DNA of 64,000 bases from Burkholderiaceae bacterium (GCA_022843955.1 JALHMQ010000005.1:186001-250000), one strand, 5' to 3'. Positions 9,084 to 17,573 are shown, counted from the stretch's first letter. Translations and numbers: made by a program. The notes: a model not told the origin generated them from the sequence alone.

Positions 9084-10139
9084 ATGTCGAACGATCCACA
9101 AGCAGGCCAGCCCAACATGCTTGGCGCCCACACTGTTTCCGTTCCAGTGTCCTTCTTCTCCGATCAGATCCGCGAGAGCATGCGCTGGAGAGAACTCGTG
9201 GAGAGCGAGCGGATCCAGGCGGCCCGAGAGCGTGAGCAGGTCGGCAGGGAGCGTCGTTCGTATCAGCGATGGACGCTGATCCTTCGTTCGATCTTCTTCG
9301 GCGGGCCGTTTCTTCTCGGCGCTCTATGGCTTCTGTTCGGAGTCTGGAAGACCGGTGGCTTCTCCTTTGGTCCACTTCAGAACGTGGTCGGGGTTGTCCA
9401 GATCTCCGGTGAGATCAAGTCGACTGGCCTCGGCTCTGCTTCCAAGATCGTCCCTGCGCTCGAGAAGGCCTTCTCCAGCGACCAGACCAAGGCCGTCATT
9501 CTCCAGATCAACAGCCCGGGCGGCCTGCCTCTTGAGAGTGAACGCATCAATGCATCGATCGCATCCCTCAAGGCCAAGCACAAGAAGCCGGTCATAGCCG
9601 TCATCGAGAATGTCGGTGCCTCCGCCGCGTACTTGGTGGCAATGCACGCAGACGAGGTCTACGCAGGCCGCTACAGCTTGGTCGGCTCAGTCGGTGCCGT
9701 GATGGCCGGCTGGGACGTGCATCGCGCCATGGAGAAGCTCCACATCGGTCAGCGCGTCTATACCTCAGGGTCATTAAAGTCGATGCTCAATCCCTTTGCT
9801 CCCCAGACTCCCGCCGCCGATGCGAAGGCCCAGAGCCTCGTGTCCGCCATGGGATCCGCCTTCGTGAGAGAGTTGCGTGCCGCCCGTGGCGCTCACCTGA
9901 AGGACGATGTCGACTACGGCACAGGTGAGGTTTGGTACGGTGAGCAGGCTAAGGAGATTGGCCTGGTCGACGACCTCTTGACCATCGAGCAGGTGATTGA
10001 CCGCAGGTTCCAAGGACTCGCGGTCCATCAGTTTGGCCCGCGCAAGTCGTCCACGTCTTTGCTTGCCGATGCTGCCGCCGATTCAGCAGCCTCAGCGGTC
10101 GACCACCTCTTGTCGCGGTCTTGGTCGGAGGTTCGCTGA
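9084..10139 (+). CDS. Membrane-anchored S49 family serine peptidase (SppA-like)
   Basis: A 351-residue protein. A basic, coiled-coil-prone N-terminus (residues 30-65) is followed by one membrane helix (about 70-92, SIFFGGPFLLGALWLLFGVW) and a ClpP/crotonase-like S49 domain. NSPGG and ENVGASAAYLVAM carry the oxyanion loop and nucleophile Ser; TSGSLKSMLNP carries the general-base Lys. This is the short, single-domain SppA/SohB type. It may process or clear membrane peptides near the transfer apparatus. S49 peptidases of this kind are often found beside conjugation genes of large plasmids, but the substrate is unknown. Confidence 0.88.
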   Translation: MSNDPQAGQPNMLGAHTVSVPVSFFSDQIRESMRWRELVESERIQAAREREQVGRERRSYQRWTLILRSIFFGGPFLLGALWLLFGVWKTGGFSFGPLQNVVGVVQISGEIKSTGLGSASKIVPALEKAFSSDQTKAVILQINSPGGLPLESERINASIASLKAKHKKPVIAVIENVGASAAYLVAMHADEVYAGRYSLVGSVGAVMAGWDVHRAMEKLHIGQRVYTSGSLKSMLNPFAPQTPAADAKAQSLVSAMGSAFVRELRAARGAHLKDDVDYGTGEVWYGEQAKEIGLVDDLLTIEQVIDRRFQGLAVHQFGPRKSSTSLLADAAADSAASAVDHLLSRSWSEVR

Positions 10140-10402
10140 CGGGTTCGTCCCACCCCTTCATTTCCTCTACTGAGCAGCTTGACGTCCTCGTCGCACACCT
10201 TGTCCGCTTAGCGCAGATCCGCGCCTTCTTCAGCGTCGACCCTACGGTCTTCGAGGCGGGTGCTGGCCGCTCACGCCTTACGTTGCCCGCTTGTTTCCCT
10301 GTTTTTCCTTGCCTACTTGGCTTGACGCTGCCAGCAGACTCGCACCATTCGCAATGCCGTCCGTCGCGCTGGCTCATTGCAAGACCCTGTAAAGGAAGCG
10401 TC

Positions 10403-11041
10403 ATGTTCTGTGGATCGTGCGGCGCCGCGCTTCAAGCTGGCGGCAAGTTCTGTGGCGGTTGCGGTTCTCCTGTTGGCGCTGCCGAGGTTCAGCAAGCCAC
10501 GCCGACGGCCTCTGCGCAGGTTGCAGCAAGCACAAGCCAGCAAGGCGGTGACGAAACTGGTGGCGCCGGTTCGTTGCTCACGTTGGCGATCGTCGTGGGC
10601 TTGCTTGCATATGGCGGCTACCGCTGGTTCGGCGGGTCATCGCCGATCAGTACATCGTCGATCATTACACGCGACAGCTCCGCACTCGACAACTTACTTG
10701 TTCTTGGCAAGGGGCGAGTAGAGGCGTTCGACAAGTTGATCGACGAAGGAGGCCTATCGAAACACAAGTACTGGCGCGGCCTTCTTGTGTATAGGCTCAC
10801 ACCCGTCTTTAAGCCCGACGGAACACTAGGTGCCGCCTCGGTTTCGTTCTTGGGCCATGCACCGATGGAAGTCCGAGAGGCCCTTTCGCCACTCTGTGGC
10901 GTTTCACCGGACGGATGGAAGCAGATTGCTCCCGGGACCGGCTGGTTCTTCACGTCGCTGGAGCCGAACCGCCAGCCAATGTGCTCGTACCAGGTCCAAG
11001 GCGACAACGATGTCCACTTCTTGTTTGGGTCATATCGATGA
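10403..11041 (+). CDS. Zinc-ribbon membrane protein, unknown function (first of a pair)
   Basis: A 212-residue protein beginning with a double-Cys zinc ribbon (MFCGSCGAALQAGGKFCGGC), then a Gln/Ala/Thr-rich linker, one membrane helix (about residues 58-75, LLTLAIVVGLLAYGGYRWF) and a C-terminal extracytoplasmic domain with two Cys residues (SPLCGVSP, PMCSYQ). AAGGAA precedes the ATG. Its stop overlaps the start of the next gene, which has the same architecture, so the two probably arose by duplication of a module and act together. Function is unknown. Confidence 0.75.
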   Translation: MFCGSCGAALQAGGKFCGGCGSPVGAAEVQQATPTASAQVAASTSQQGGDETGGAGSLLTLAIVVGLLAYGGYRWFGGSSPISTSSIITRDSSALDNLLVLGKGRVEAFDKLIDEGGLSKHKYWRGLLVYRLTPVFKPDGTLGAASVSFLGHAPMEVREALSPLCGVSPDGWKQIAPGTGWFFTSLEPNRQPMCSYQVQGDNDVHFLFGSYR

Positions 11042-11970
11042 GCGCGGCCTCCTCCTTCTGCACGAACTGTGGCAGTCAAGTCACCGCTGGCACGCCCTTC
11101 TGCACGAACTGCGGAACGCGCATTGGCACGCCCGCCCGAACTCAGCATGCAGTCGCCCAAGCCTCGCCCACGCCTCCCTCCTCCCCTTCGCCTCCAGCGC
11201 CGGCATTCTCCCTCAAGCGGCTACTACTGGCGGTCTTCGTGGTCGTGGTCGTGATTGTTGGTGGCCTCTTCGTGGCGATCCGCATGACCGTACCACTCCC
11301 AACGGCGACGCCAGCGGCAAGCGCGCCGCCGATCGAGAATGTGGCGGCTCGAGCCCCCGAGCAGCCTACCCAACCACCCAAGGCTGTCTTTCCGGAACCG
11401 GACGGCGTAAAGATTGACGATAAGACGCCCTCGTCGAAGGCGCCGTCTGACTTGGCGCCTGGACTGGCATTGCAGACCGTCATGGGTACCCTCTTCGGAA
11501 ACGTCGACCCGAGGACTGGTGGCTCCTCATGGTCGCCGCAAGGGCTCCCCGGGGACCTCGCATCACTAAATGGCCGAGTGTTCTTCGTCACCGCACTATC
11601 CGCCCAGCGATACGTCCAGAACGGCAATCACCGCATTCTCGTTCTAACGCGCACCCATGACCTCGAGGAGTCGCTCGCCGTTGTCGCTGACGGGGATGGT
11701 TGTCACGGATGCTCTTCATGGATTGGGCTTGCTCTCTTCGAACAGCAACCTGGTGCATCTTGGAAGTTAGTCGTCTCCGACAAAGTGGTTACATCCGGCG
11801 GCAGCTGGGGCAGCGTGCCTTCTGTCATGGCGCTCGGGGGCTCATTCAGCGAGCCGACGCTGCGAATCGAGGACGGGTACCTCACGCAAGGCGAGGCACA
11901 GCGCTGGGAGGAAATTGCAACTTTCGCCGGCGACTCGTTCGTCGTAGTTCGGCGTGACTTGGATCCTTGA
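11038..11970 (+). CDS. Zinc-ribbon membrane protein, unknown function (second of a pair)
   Basis: A 310-residue protein that starts within the previous stop (ATGA). The N-terminal zinc ribbon is a tight repeat of CTNCG units (FCTNCGSQVTAGTPFCTNCG). It is followed by a Pro/Ser linker, a strong membrane helix (about 59-82, LLLAVFVVVVVIVGGLFVA), a Pro-rich stalk, and an extracytoplasmic domain of ~170 residues containing DGCHGCSSWIGLALFEQ. The outer domain is predicted to face the periplasm, with the zinc ribbon in the cytoplasm. It resembles the zinc-ribbon membrane proteins that occur widely in accessory regions, but I cannot give a function. Confidence 0.75.
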   Translation: MSAASSFCTNCGSQVTAGTPFCTNCGTRIGTPARTQHAVAQASPTPPSSPSPPAPAFSLKRLLLAVFVVVVVIVGGLFVAIRMTVPLPTATPAASAPPIENVAARAPEQPTQPPKAVFPEPDGVKIDDKTPSSKAPSDLAPGLALQTVMGTLFGNVDPRTGGSSWSPQGLPGDLASLNGRVFFVTALSAQRYVQNGNHRILVLTRTHDLEESLAVVADGDGCHGCSSWIGLALFEQQPGASWKLVVSDKVVTSGGSWGSVPSVMALGGSFSEPTLRIEDGYLTQGEAQRWEEIATFAGDSFVVVRRDLDP

Positions 11971-12033
11971 CGTATCTCGGCGGTGTCTAACGCCGTCGAA
12001 ATCGCGCAGTTGCGACGTTGCGGAGGATCTGAC

Positions 12034-12597
12034 TCATGAGCCGAACGGCTTGCACCGACCGTACTGGCCGCAAGACGAGCACTTCCGACGTGTCGCGCTT
12101 TTTGTCGGCTCAACGTTTCCCTTCTTGATCTCGTCGTACCGTCGCGCCAAGGCCATCGTCTGATCCGATGAGAGTAGACGGACGCGATGAACCCGCCGCC
12201 CCGCATCGCCACCCCTCAGCTCAGTCACTACCACCGCTTCGTCGTCGACGCGTCCAAAGTTGTTCCCTTGCAGAACAGCGCGTTGAACCGATAGTTCGAT
12301 GACGTCGCCCGGGTAGATCTGATGTCGGTTGCGGGTCTTGAACTCGACAAGCTTGATGTCGCCTGACTCCAGCACGTAAGCCCTGTCTGGCTTCGCCACC
12401 ATCGGTACGTCACCATCGAGGAAGACCGGCCTCGGCTCCGAAAACAGCAGCCTTCCCGTCCTCAGCTCGCGCGGCATCCAGTTGCTCTCTCGTCTCTCGG
12501 CCTCCGTAATCTTTGAACGCTGTTCAAGCAGCCATCCAACCAAGACGACTGCTGCCGCCGCGATCGCCAGAATTAGCAACGTTGTGGCGCCGTTCAT
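12034..12597 (-). CDS. Membrane-anchored Cas4-like PD-(D/E)XK protein with C-terminal Cys cluster
   Basis: A 187-residue protein starting MNGATTLLILAIAAAAVVLV, an N-terminal membrane anchor (residues 5-22). A PD-(D/E)XK-type core follows: the Asp in VAKPDRAYVLE, then GDIKLVEFKTR giving E-x-K, and IYPGDVIELSVQRAVL as the usual following helix with Gln. The C-terminus carries three close cysteines (CSSCGQYGRC), the arrangement that binds the Fe-S cluster together with an N-terminal Cys in Cas4/AddB-type nucleases. That N-terminal Cys is missing here but appears in the upstream gene product. The ATG overlaps that gene's stop (ATGA). There are no CRISPR repeats or other cas genes nearby. Confidence 0.7.
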   Translation of the reverse strand: MNGATTLLILAIAAAAVVLVGWLLEQRSKITEAERRESNWMPRELRTGRLLFSEPRPVFLDGDVPMVAKPDRAYVLESGDIKLVEFKTRNRHQIYPGDVIELSVQRAVLQGNNFGRVDDEAVVVTELRGGDAGRRVHRVRLLSSDQTMALARRYDEIKKGNVEPTKSATRRKCSSCGQYGRCKPFGS

Positions 12598-13010
12598 CTC
12601 AGCACTCGGATGACCATGATCAGCGTTCTTTGCGCCATCGTTCGCGCCCAAGTGTTGCGGTCCGCGAACCGACAGAGCGCCGGTGATGTGCGGTAGTACA
12701 GCCTGGTAAGCCCGCGTCCCAGGGCGCTCGTCATCAGCGCCTCGTCTCGAAACCTACGCAACCGCTCCGTTTCCCAAGCGTCCCGACCAAACGCCATGGT
12801 GGCGATGAAGCATCGTGGATCCCGTTCGTGAATGGCCGGCGCCGCGGCCTTCGCATCGCTGTCGAACCGAGCGTGCGCGTGCTGTCCGGCGACCATCTCT
12901 TTCGTCTCGGTCGCCCCGTGCAGATGATCCAGCCACAGCTTGTGCTCGCAGAACCCCATGGTCGCGAGTTCAGACGCTGCTATGGCCCTTCGTCGACCGC
13001 TTCTTCGCAC
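12594..13010 (-). CDS. Cas4 N-terminal-like protein with CFIAT motif
   Basis: A 138-residue protein read from a GTG (13010) preceded by GTGGAG. Residues 10-50 look like the start of a Cas4-type nuclease: IAASELATMGFCEHKLWLDH supplies the lone N-terminal Cys, followed by ETKEMVAGQHAHARF, the typical G-x-x-x-H helix. The second half changes to a CFIAT domain (RCFIATMAFGRDAWE, then LRRFRDEALMTSALGRGLTRLYY), often found as a C-terminal module in unrelated proteins. It has no PD-(D/E)XK core of its own; that core is in the next gene, with which it overlaps by 4 nt. The two products may form one split nuclease. It lies just downstream of the partition genes. Confidence 0.65.
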   Translation of the reverse strand: MRRSGRRRAIAASELATMGFCEHKLWLDHLHGATETKEMVAGQHAHARFDSDAKAAAPAIHERDPRCFIATMAFGRDAWETERLRRFRDEALMTSALGRGLTRLYYRTSPALCRFADRNTWARTMAQRTLIMVIRVLR

Positions 13011-13035
13011 CGATCCACCATCTCCACAGAACGGA

Positions 13036-13320
13036 TCAAGACTCCGTGCCCTCGATCCCGAACAGGGATGACAGCACGCCCGATCCAACGATCGCCTCCG
13101 TTGCCGCCACCGGGCTTTCACGCGCAGGCTCCACGCGGCCCGCGGTGTTCGAATCGACCTGCTTGTACCGCTCCAGCGTCAGTCCTTGGTACAGCAAGCC
13201 GAGCACTCGGTCCCGACGCTTCCTGCCCTGCGCCCTGCCAAGCTCTGTCACTAGCGAAGGATGCGTGACGTCGTCGATCTCGAAACGAATGCTCAATCCT
13301 CGGCTTTTCTGCCGACTCAT
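13036..13320 (-). CDS. ParR-like partition adaptor (putative)
   Basis: A 94-residue basic protein whose start overlaps the stop of the actin-like gene (ATGA). Its N-terminal half (LSIRFEIDDVTHPSLVTELG, then GRKRRDRVLGLLYQGL) has the strand-then-helices pattern of ribbon-helix-helix ParR/StbB proteins. A low-complexity acidic tail follows. In type II partition systems ParR binds the centromere-like repeats and caps ParM filaments. Assignment rests mainly on position and size, with weak motif support. The GTCAACC repeats upstream of the operon (14614-14726) are a candidate binding region. Confidence 0.6.
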   Translation of the reverse strand: MSRQKSRGLSIRFEIDDVTHPSLVTELGRAQGRKRRDRVLGLLYQGLTLERYKQVDSNTAGRVEPARESPVAATEAIVGSGVLSSLFGIEGTES

Positions 13321-14372
13321 GCCGCCATTCCCGAGCTGGCTGCCTGGGCACCGATCGCTCGACGCTTCGACTCAGCCATGTCGGTCCCGAGCAGCTGGAA
13401 GCCCCGGACGTTGGCCATCATTGAGTGCGGCATCACCTTCAGTTGGTGCTTCGGGAACGACTCCCGAATCACGTCCTTGAAGAAGAATGCGCCGCCGCCG
13501 CTCACGACGATGTTGTCGATGAACGCCGCCGAGTCGTCCTGTGCGTCCACCTTTCTGCGCATGGCGGCCACTGCGTCTACTGCGATGCGCCGCGCCCCTG
13601 CTTTCAGCGGCTCAAGGTCGATCTTCTGGCCCATGGCGGTGAAGTTCGCGCCGCTGCGCAACGCCTTGTCGATGCGCTCGAGATCCGAGTACCTGGTGTC
13701 GAGAACTTGCGATACGCCGGCGGCGACCGCTTCGAGCACGTCGATCATTCCGCGGTTCACCGCGTCGCTCTTCTGCTCCATCATCTTGAAGCCCTCTGAC
13801 ACCAGCCAGTCGAACGTCCTTGACCCCGCATCGACGATCAGGTTCCTCTGGCTCTGCAGTTCCCGGAACTTGCCGCTTTCCAAGCCGTGAGTCGCAAGCG
13901 CGCCGTGCGGTTGAGCCAGCACGAGCACGTCCTCCACGATCACCTTCTTTCCTTCCGCCAAATCGTGCTCGCCGATCAGCGCTTCACGCAGCGCCTTCTT
14001 CTTTGTCGAGAACGTCGACAGCGGCAACCCAACGACGAGAAGATCAATGTGCTCGACGCGCATCATGGTCATTGCCCCTCGGACCAGCGCCATGTACTCG
14101 GCCGACAGGCAGAAGTTGTCGTCCATGTTCCTGCCGTAGTAGCTTCCCTGCGCCAGGCGCGCGTCGTTGCCAACTTCGTATGCCACCCCGTTGACGTTCA
14201 CCTCGACCGTGTCCCGTCGATGCCCCAGCGCTTCGCCGATCGCCCGGTCACCCGCGAGAGGCGCGATCGACGGGAACGCACGTGCCACCGGGTCGGTCGT
14301 GCTGGGTTGCTGAATCCACTTCGTGTATCCGTAGCCGACGTCTACCGCCCGCACTACCAGTTCGCTTTTCAA
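13317..14372 (-). CDS. Actin-like plasmid partition ATPase (ParM/StbA; PRTRC system protein D type)
   Basis: A 351-residue actin/Hsp70-fold protein. VRAVDVGYGYTKWI is the phosphate-1 loop, LIVDAGSRTFDWLVSEG the phosphate-2 loop and IVVSGGGAFFF the adenosine motif. The fold and the GYGYTKW opening match the ParM-like family named protein D in PRTRC cassettes. Polymerisation of such proteins pushes plasmid copies apart. It heads a minus-strand operon with the ParR-like gene and the Cas4-like pair. The other PRTRC genes (A, B, ThiF) sit about 48 kb away at the right edge, so on a circular replicon they need not be far apart the other way round. Confidence 0.85.
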   Translation of the reverse strand: MKSELVVRAVDVGYGYTKWIQQPSTTDPVARAFPSIAPLAGDRAIGEALGHRRDTVEVNVNGVAYEVGNDARLAQGSYYGRNMDDNFCLSAEYMALVRGAMTMMRVEHIDLLVVGLPLSTFSTKKKALREALIGEHDLAEGKKVIVEDVLVLAQPHGALATHGLESGKFRELQSQRNLIVDAGSRTFDWLVSEGFKMMEQKSDAVNRGMIDVLEAVAAGVSQVLDTRYSDLERIDKALRSGANFTAMGQKIDLEPLKAGARRIAVDAVAAMRRKVDAQDDSAAFIDNIVVSGGGAFFFKDVIRESFPKHQLKVMPHSMMANVRGFQLLGTDMAESKRRAIGAQAASSGMAA

Positions 14373-15345
14373 GGTCCGCTCCTGTTGGTCGTCCAGTCGC
14401 CAACCTAGGTCTGTGTCGTCTGCTCCGCAAACGCGGTTCGACCCTTTTCGGCCCTTCTTTCGCGCTTAGAGCGCCTTTTTGCCGCTAGCTTGCCGCCAAT
14501 CCGGCAGACGAAAGGTGCGCGGACCTTTTCGCGTCGCCACACGTCGCTTCCGCGGCAAGCTTCTCGCGTCGCTGACTTTGTTCTACAACCAGAGGTACAT
14601 GACCTTCCCTGTGGTCAACCCCCTCGCTTCAACTAATACAAGGCTAGACACAACGCACGGCGCGGTTGACAGTCAACCCTTCGCGCTCCGATACTTCGCC
14701 TCGCAACACCCAAGGGATGTCAACCCTGAGCGTCATCGCTCGCAACGACGCGTCGCAGGCGTTAACTGCCATCGTCCGCAGGTCAAGGGCTTCAAGCCTT
14801 TCCTCACGAACAGCCCAGTCTGGCCTTCAAGCCGGATCGCAATTTCAGAGCGCTCGCGCGAATCAAGTCCTCGCGCGCCGTGTCTGTGTACCGACTTCCT
14901 GTGCCGCCCATCGCGGCCAGATCCATCGTCACCATTCGCCGCTGGCCAAGAGCCCGGTCGACTTACGCCCATGAGAGGCGATGTCGAGCGCCAGGCGTAC
15001 CTGCCGTATCGCCCCGCTGGTGGGGGCGTCCCCTACGGTTCTGGTGACTGAAAGAACTCGCGCGCCTGGAGCGCGTCGACACAAGCCGGCCGCGTGCCGG
15101 TCAAACCCGCGTGGTGCGGGGCCTAGCCGTTCGCTGAAAAGCGCTGGCGATGGCGTCTTCCATTTTCAAGACTGACCTGCTGCCTTGGCAGCGATCCTGG
15201 GGAAGCCGGAAGGGCGTTGAGTCGCGCCCTGCTGTGTACTAAGACTCGAACTGCCGCGTGCGTGAGCCAGCCGCGTCGGCGCTGTTCCGGCTCGATGAAT
15301 GAACCAGCCCATTCGGGTGTTGCTGGGCGAAACCGGAGACGATCC
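14373..15345 (-). other. Non-coding region between partition operon and recombinase
   Basis: About 970 nt without a convincing gene. It holds the GTCAACC repeats (14614-14726), several short hairpins (for example CCGGC-CGCGT-GCCGG and CCCGC-GTGGT-GCGGG near 15088-15120), and AT-richer patches near 14440-14480 and 14620-14650. It must contain the promoter of the parM operon and of the recombinase, and is the best candidate in the window for a centromere or an attachment site. No tRNA gene and no long direct repeat was seen. Confidence 0.5.
14614..14726. repeat. GTCAACC direct repeats with one GGTTGAC-A-GTCAACC palindrome
   Basis: GTCAACC occurs at 14614-14620, 14672-14678 and 14719-14725, all followed by CC or C, with spacings of 58 and 47 nt. 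At 14664-14678 the middle copy forms a perfect 7+1+7 palindrome, GGTTGAC-A-GTCAACC. The repeats lie 240-355 nt upstream of the parM-like start. Such an array upstream of a ParMR operon is what a ParR-bound centromere and operator would look like, but a recombinase operator is also possible. Confidence 0.45.
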
Positions 15346-16506
15346 ATGCGATCGCGCTTTGACTCGCCTGGTGGCGGCAGCTCGCCACCGTTGTTGCGCG
15401 CCCCGCGCGCGCCAAGCCTTCTGCCCGCGTCCACCGCCCAGGTTCTGCCGCACATCCCGATCGACCCGCGCCGCTGGCGCGACGTTCTGCTCGGCCTGCT
15501 CGAGTTGCACAACTGGAGTCACGGACGCAAGGCCAAGGGCGTCTCTCACAAGACGATCCAGGAGCGTCGCGAGTTCCTGTTCCGCTTCTTTCGCGACCTG
15601 CGGCAGGGGCCGGAGATCCAGTACCGCATCGACCCGCGCTCGCTTGCGAGCCGGCACGTGCAGTACGCCGTCGATCGCTGGGTCGAGCGCGGCCTCGCCC
15701 CGGTCACGATCCAGACCTACCTGAGCCACCTGCGTGTCTTCTCGTCCTGGATCGCCAAGCCTGGCCTGGTCCTGCCCCCTGACGCCTATGTCGCCGATCC
15801 GAGCCTCGTGCGCCGCACCTACGTTGCCAAGGAGGATCGTGGGTGGAGCGCCAACGGCGTTGACCTCGCCGACGTGCTCGCTCGCCTGGATGTCATCGAC
15901 CTGCGCGTCGGCGCCCAGCTGCGCCTGTGCGGCGCCTTCGGCCTGCGCGTCAAGGAGGCCATCATGCTGCGGCCGCATAGCGACACGCTCACCGCTGAGC
16001 AGGCGCGTGGTCGTGGCATCGAGCTGCGGCAGCCGATCGTGCCCGTCTACCTGCACGTCAGTCGCGGCACCAAGGGTGGGCGCGCGCGCGTCGTCCCCGT
16101 CGACTCGGACGTCAAGCATGCCGTGCTCGCCTACGCGCGTGACATCGCTGGCCCCGTGCACGGTCACCTCGGCGACCCCGCGCTCGAGCTCAAGCAGAGC
16201 TACCACCGCTACTTCAATGTCCTGCGCACCTGCGGCATCACCCGCGCGCAGATGGGCGTCACGTCGCACGGCCTGCGTCACGAGTTCGCCCATCATCTGT
16301 ACGAGGCCATTGCCGGCGCGCCGGCGCCGTTGCGCGGTGGCCAGCGTCCCGACAAGGCGGTGGACGACCACGCCCGCAGCCAGGTCGCGGCCGATCTTGG
16401 TCACGGCCGCAAGTCGATCTCGTCGGCCTACCTCGGTGGCCTGATGCAACAGGGCCGCCTCAACCTTGCCCCGCTCGAGCCCACCAATGACGAGGAGTCG
16501 CCGTGA
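15346..16506 (+). CDS. Tyrosine recombinase / integrase
   Basis: A 386-residue protein, start chosen at the ATG preceded by CCGGAGAC (Shine-Dalgarno GGAG). It has an N-terminal core-binding domain (residues ~50-150: KTIQERREFLFRFFRDL, VTIQTYLSHLRVFSSWI) and a C-terminal catalytic domain. Catalytic residues visible are Arg in CGAFGLRVKEA, Lys in SRGTKGGRARVVP, H-x-x-R in TSHGLRHEFAHHLYE, and Tyr in SISSAYLGG. It fits the plasmid/ICE recombinases with a phage_int_SAM-type N-terminus (Integrase_1 group). It may act in element integration or dimer resolution. It shares a 4-nt overlap with the next gene. Confidence 0.9.
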   Translation: MRSRFDSPGGGSSPPLLRAPRAPSLLPASTAQVLPHIPIDPRRWRDVLLGLLELHNWSHGRKAKGVSHKTIQERREFLFRFFRDLRQGPEIQYRIDPRSLASRHVQYAVDRWVERGLAPVTIQTYLSHLRVFSSWIAKPGLVLPPDAYVADPSLVRRTYVAKEDRGWSANGVDLADVLARLDVIDLRVGAQLRLCGAFGLRVKEAIMLRPHSDTLTAEQARGRGIELRQPIVPVYLHVSRGTKGGRARVVPVDSDVKHAVLAYARDIAGPVHGHLGDPALELKQSYHRYFNVLRTCGITRAQMGVTSHGLRHEFAHHLYEAIAGAPAPLRGGQRPDKAVDDHARSQVAADLGHGRKSISSAYLGGLMQQGRLNLAPLEPTNDEESP

Positions 16507-16979
16507 CCACCATGCCAAGTCCGGCGAGCGCCACTGATGCCACCGACGAGCGCTTGCGCTCGCCGTATCCCGACCTCGTCGCTGCCGCGCAGCGGTCCAA
16601 ACACCTCCTCACGGAATTGGTGGCTGTCGTGCACACCGATCGGTTGCGCGCCATCCTTCGTCCCCTGCAGCGCCTCCTGCAGGAGACAAACGGCACGGCG
16701 TCCGCCTGCCAGGTTCGGGCCGCGGCACTGACGATCGCCGCCGAGGTGGCGGCGCTGCAGGTGGATCTCCTCAATGCCGCCGATCAAGGCGTGCACCTGC
16801 TCGACCGAGATGTTGCGGCACTACTCGACGCCGCGGTCGCGGCTCGTCAGCCCATCGTGTCCGCCTCGGCCGCTGCGTCTTCCTTGGCCGAACGCCTTGA
16901 TGCCGACTGGCTCCTGCCCGCGGCGGGTTCGCGCCGCCTAGTGCAAAGCGATCTGCCTGCAGCCGGCTTACAACCGTGA
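16503..16979 (+). CDS. Unknown protein translationally coupled to the recombinase
   Basis: A 158-residue, Ala/Leu-rich and largely helical protein that starts with GTG overlapping the recombinase stop (GTGA). Helical stretches LTELVAVVHTDRLRAILRPL and ALTIAAEVAALQVDLLNAAD predict a bundle or coiled coil. No signal peptide, membrane segment or known motif was seen. The coupling suggests it assists or regulates the recombinase, for example as a directionality or accessory factor, but this is inference. Confidence 0.6.
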   Translation: MTTMPSPASATDATDERLRSPYPDLVAAAQRSKHLLTELVAVVHTDRLRAILRPLQRLLQETNGTASACQVRAAALTIAAEVAALQVDLLNAADQGVHLLDRDVAALLDAAVAARQPIVSASAAASSLAERLDADWLLPAAGSRRLVQSDLPAAGLQP

Positions 16980-17008
16980 GCGCGGCCACTCTGGACCCTC
17001 TGATCAGA

Positions 17009-17542
17009 TCAGTCGATACCGACGCTCCACACCTGAATGCCGTCGCGCTCCAGCTGTGGCCGACGCTGCGTGCCAGGGTAGGCGGGCGAGATGAAGAAGA
17101 CGTAGCGGAATGTCTCGGTGCAGCCAGCGAGCTTGGCAAGATCCATCGCCAGTTTCCTGTTGTTGCCAGGGTGGACCGCCGCGAACGTCTCGACGCCGAC
17201 CATGCCCGGCGCCACGCTCATGACATCGAGCGATTGCGCCGCATGCGCGCCCGGTGAGATGCGGAAGCCGCCGGCCTGCGGATGTAGTTGCAGCAGCTCT
17301 TTCGCTGCTGCAAGCGCCGCGAGGTAGGTCCACGTTTGATTGACCTGCTCGATGACATTGAGCTCGTGGCCGTCGACGGGGTGCCAGCCGACCGCCTCGA
17401 ACTTCATCCGTCGCAGCAGCTCGAGCGGCTCTTCGCTCTGCGCCAGCAGCCAGGCGATGGTCTTCCCGGCAGCCCGACGGATGTCTGCCACCTGGTCGTC
17501 GATCTGCGCCATCGACTCAATGAGCATCGGTCCTGCAGCCAT
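17009..17542 (-). CDS. Putative PD-(D/E)XK-fold protein, unknown function
   Basis: A 177-residue soluble protein. The second half reads like a restriction-endonuclease-like core: LDVMSVAPGMVGVETFAAV provides Asp and a later Glu on a strand, followed by HPGNNRKLAMDLAKLA and the strand FRYVFFISPAY, ending in VWSV. I recognise the general pattern (a small protein carrying VxGWHPVDGHELNVIEQVN) from accessory DNA but not an established function; the nuclease fold is inference. It is the last gene of a minus-strand group with the HAD phosphatase and the TGT-like gene. Confidence 0.55.
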   Translation of the reverse strand: MAAGPMLIESMAQIDDQVADIRRAAGKTIAWLLAQSEEPLELLRRMKFEAVGWHPVDGHELNVIEQVNQTWTYLAALAAAKELLQLHPQAGGFRISPGAHAAQSLDVMSVAPGMVGVETFAAVHPGNNRKLAMDLAKLAGCTETFRYVFFISPAYPGTQRRPQLERDGIQVWSVGID

Positions 17543-17573
17543 AGGCTCGGGACTATACGATCAGTGCCTTCGC

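Noticed and set aside
15080-15130. tRNA-like GC-rich hairpins before the recombinase
   Set aside because: Two simple stem-loops but no cloverleaf, no T-loop GTTCRANYC and no CCA end.
15166-16518. 450-codon minus-strand frame opposite the tyrosine recombinase
   Set aside because: Mirror-frame of a high-GC gene with strong catalytic motifs on the plus strand; no ribosome binding site or domain.
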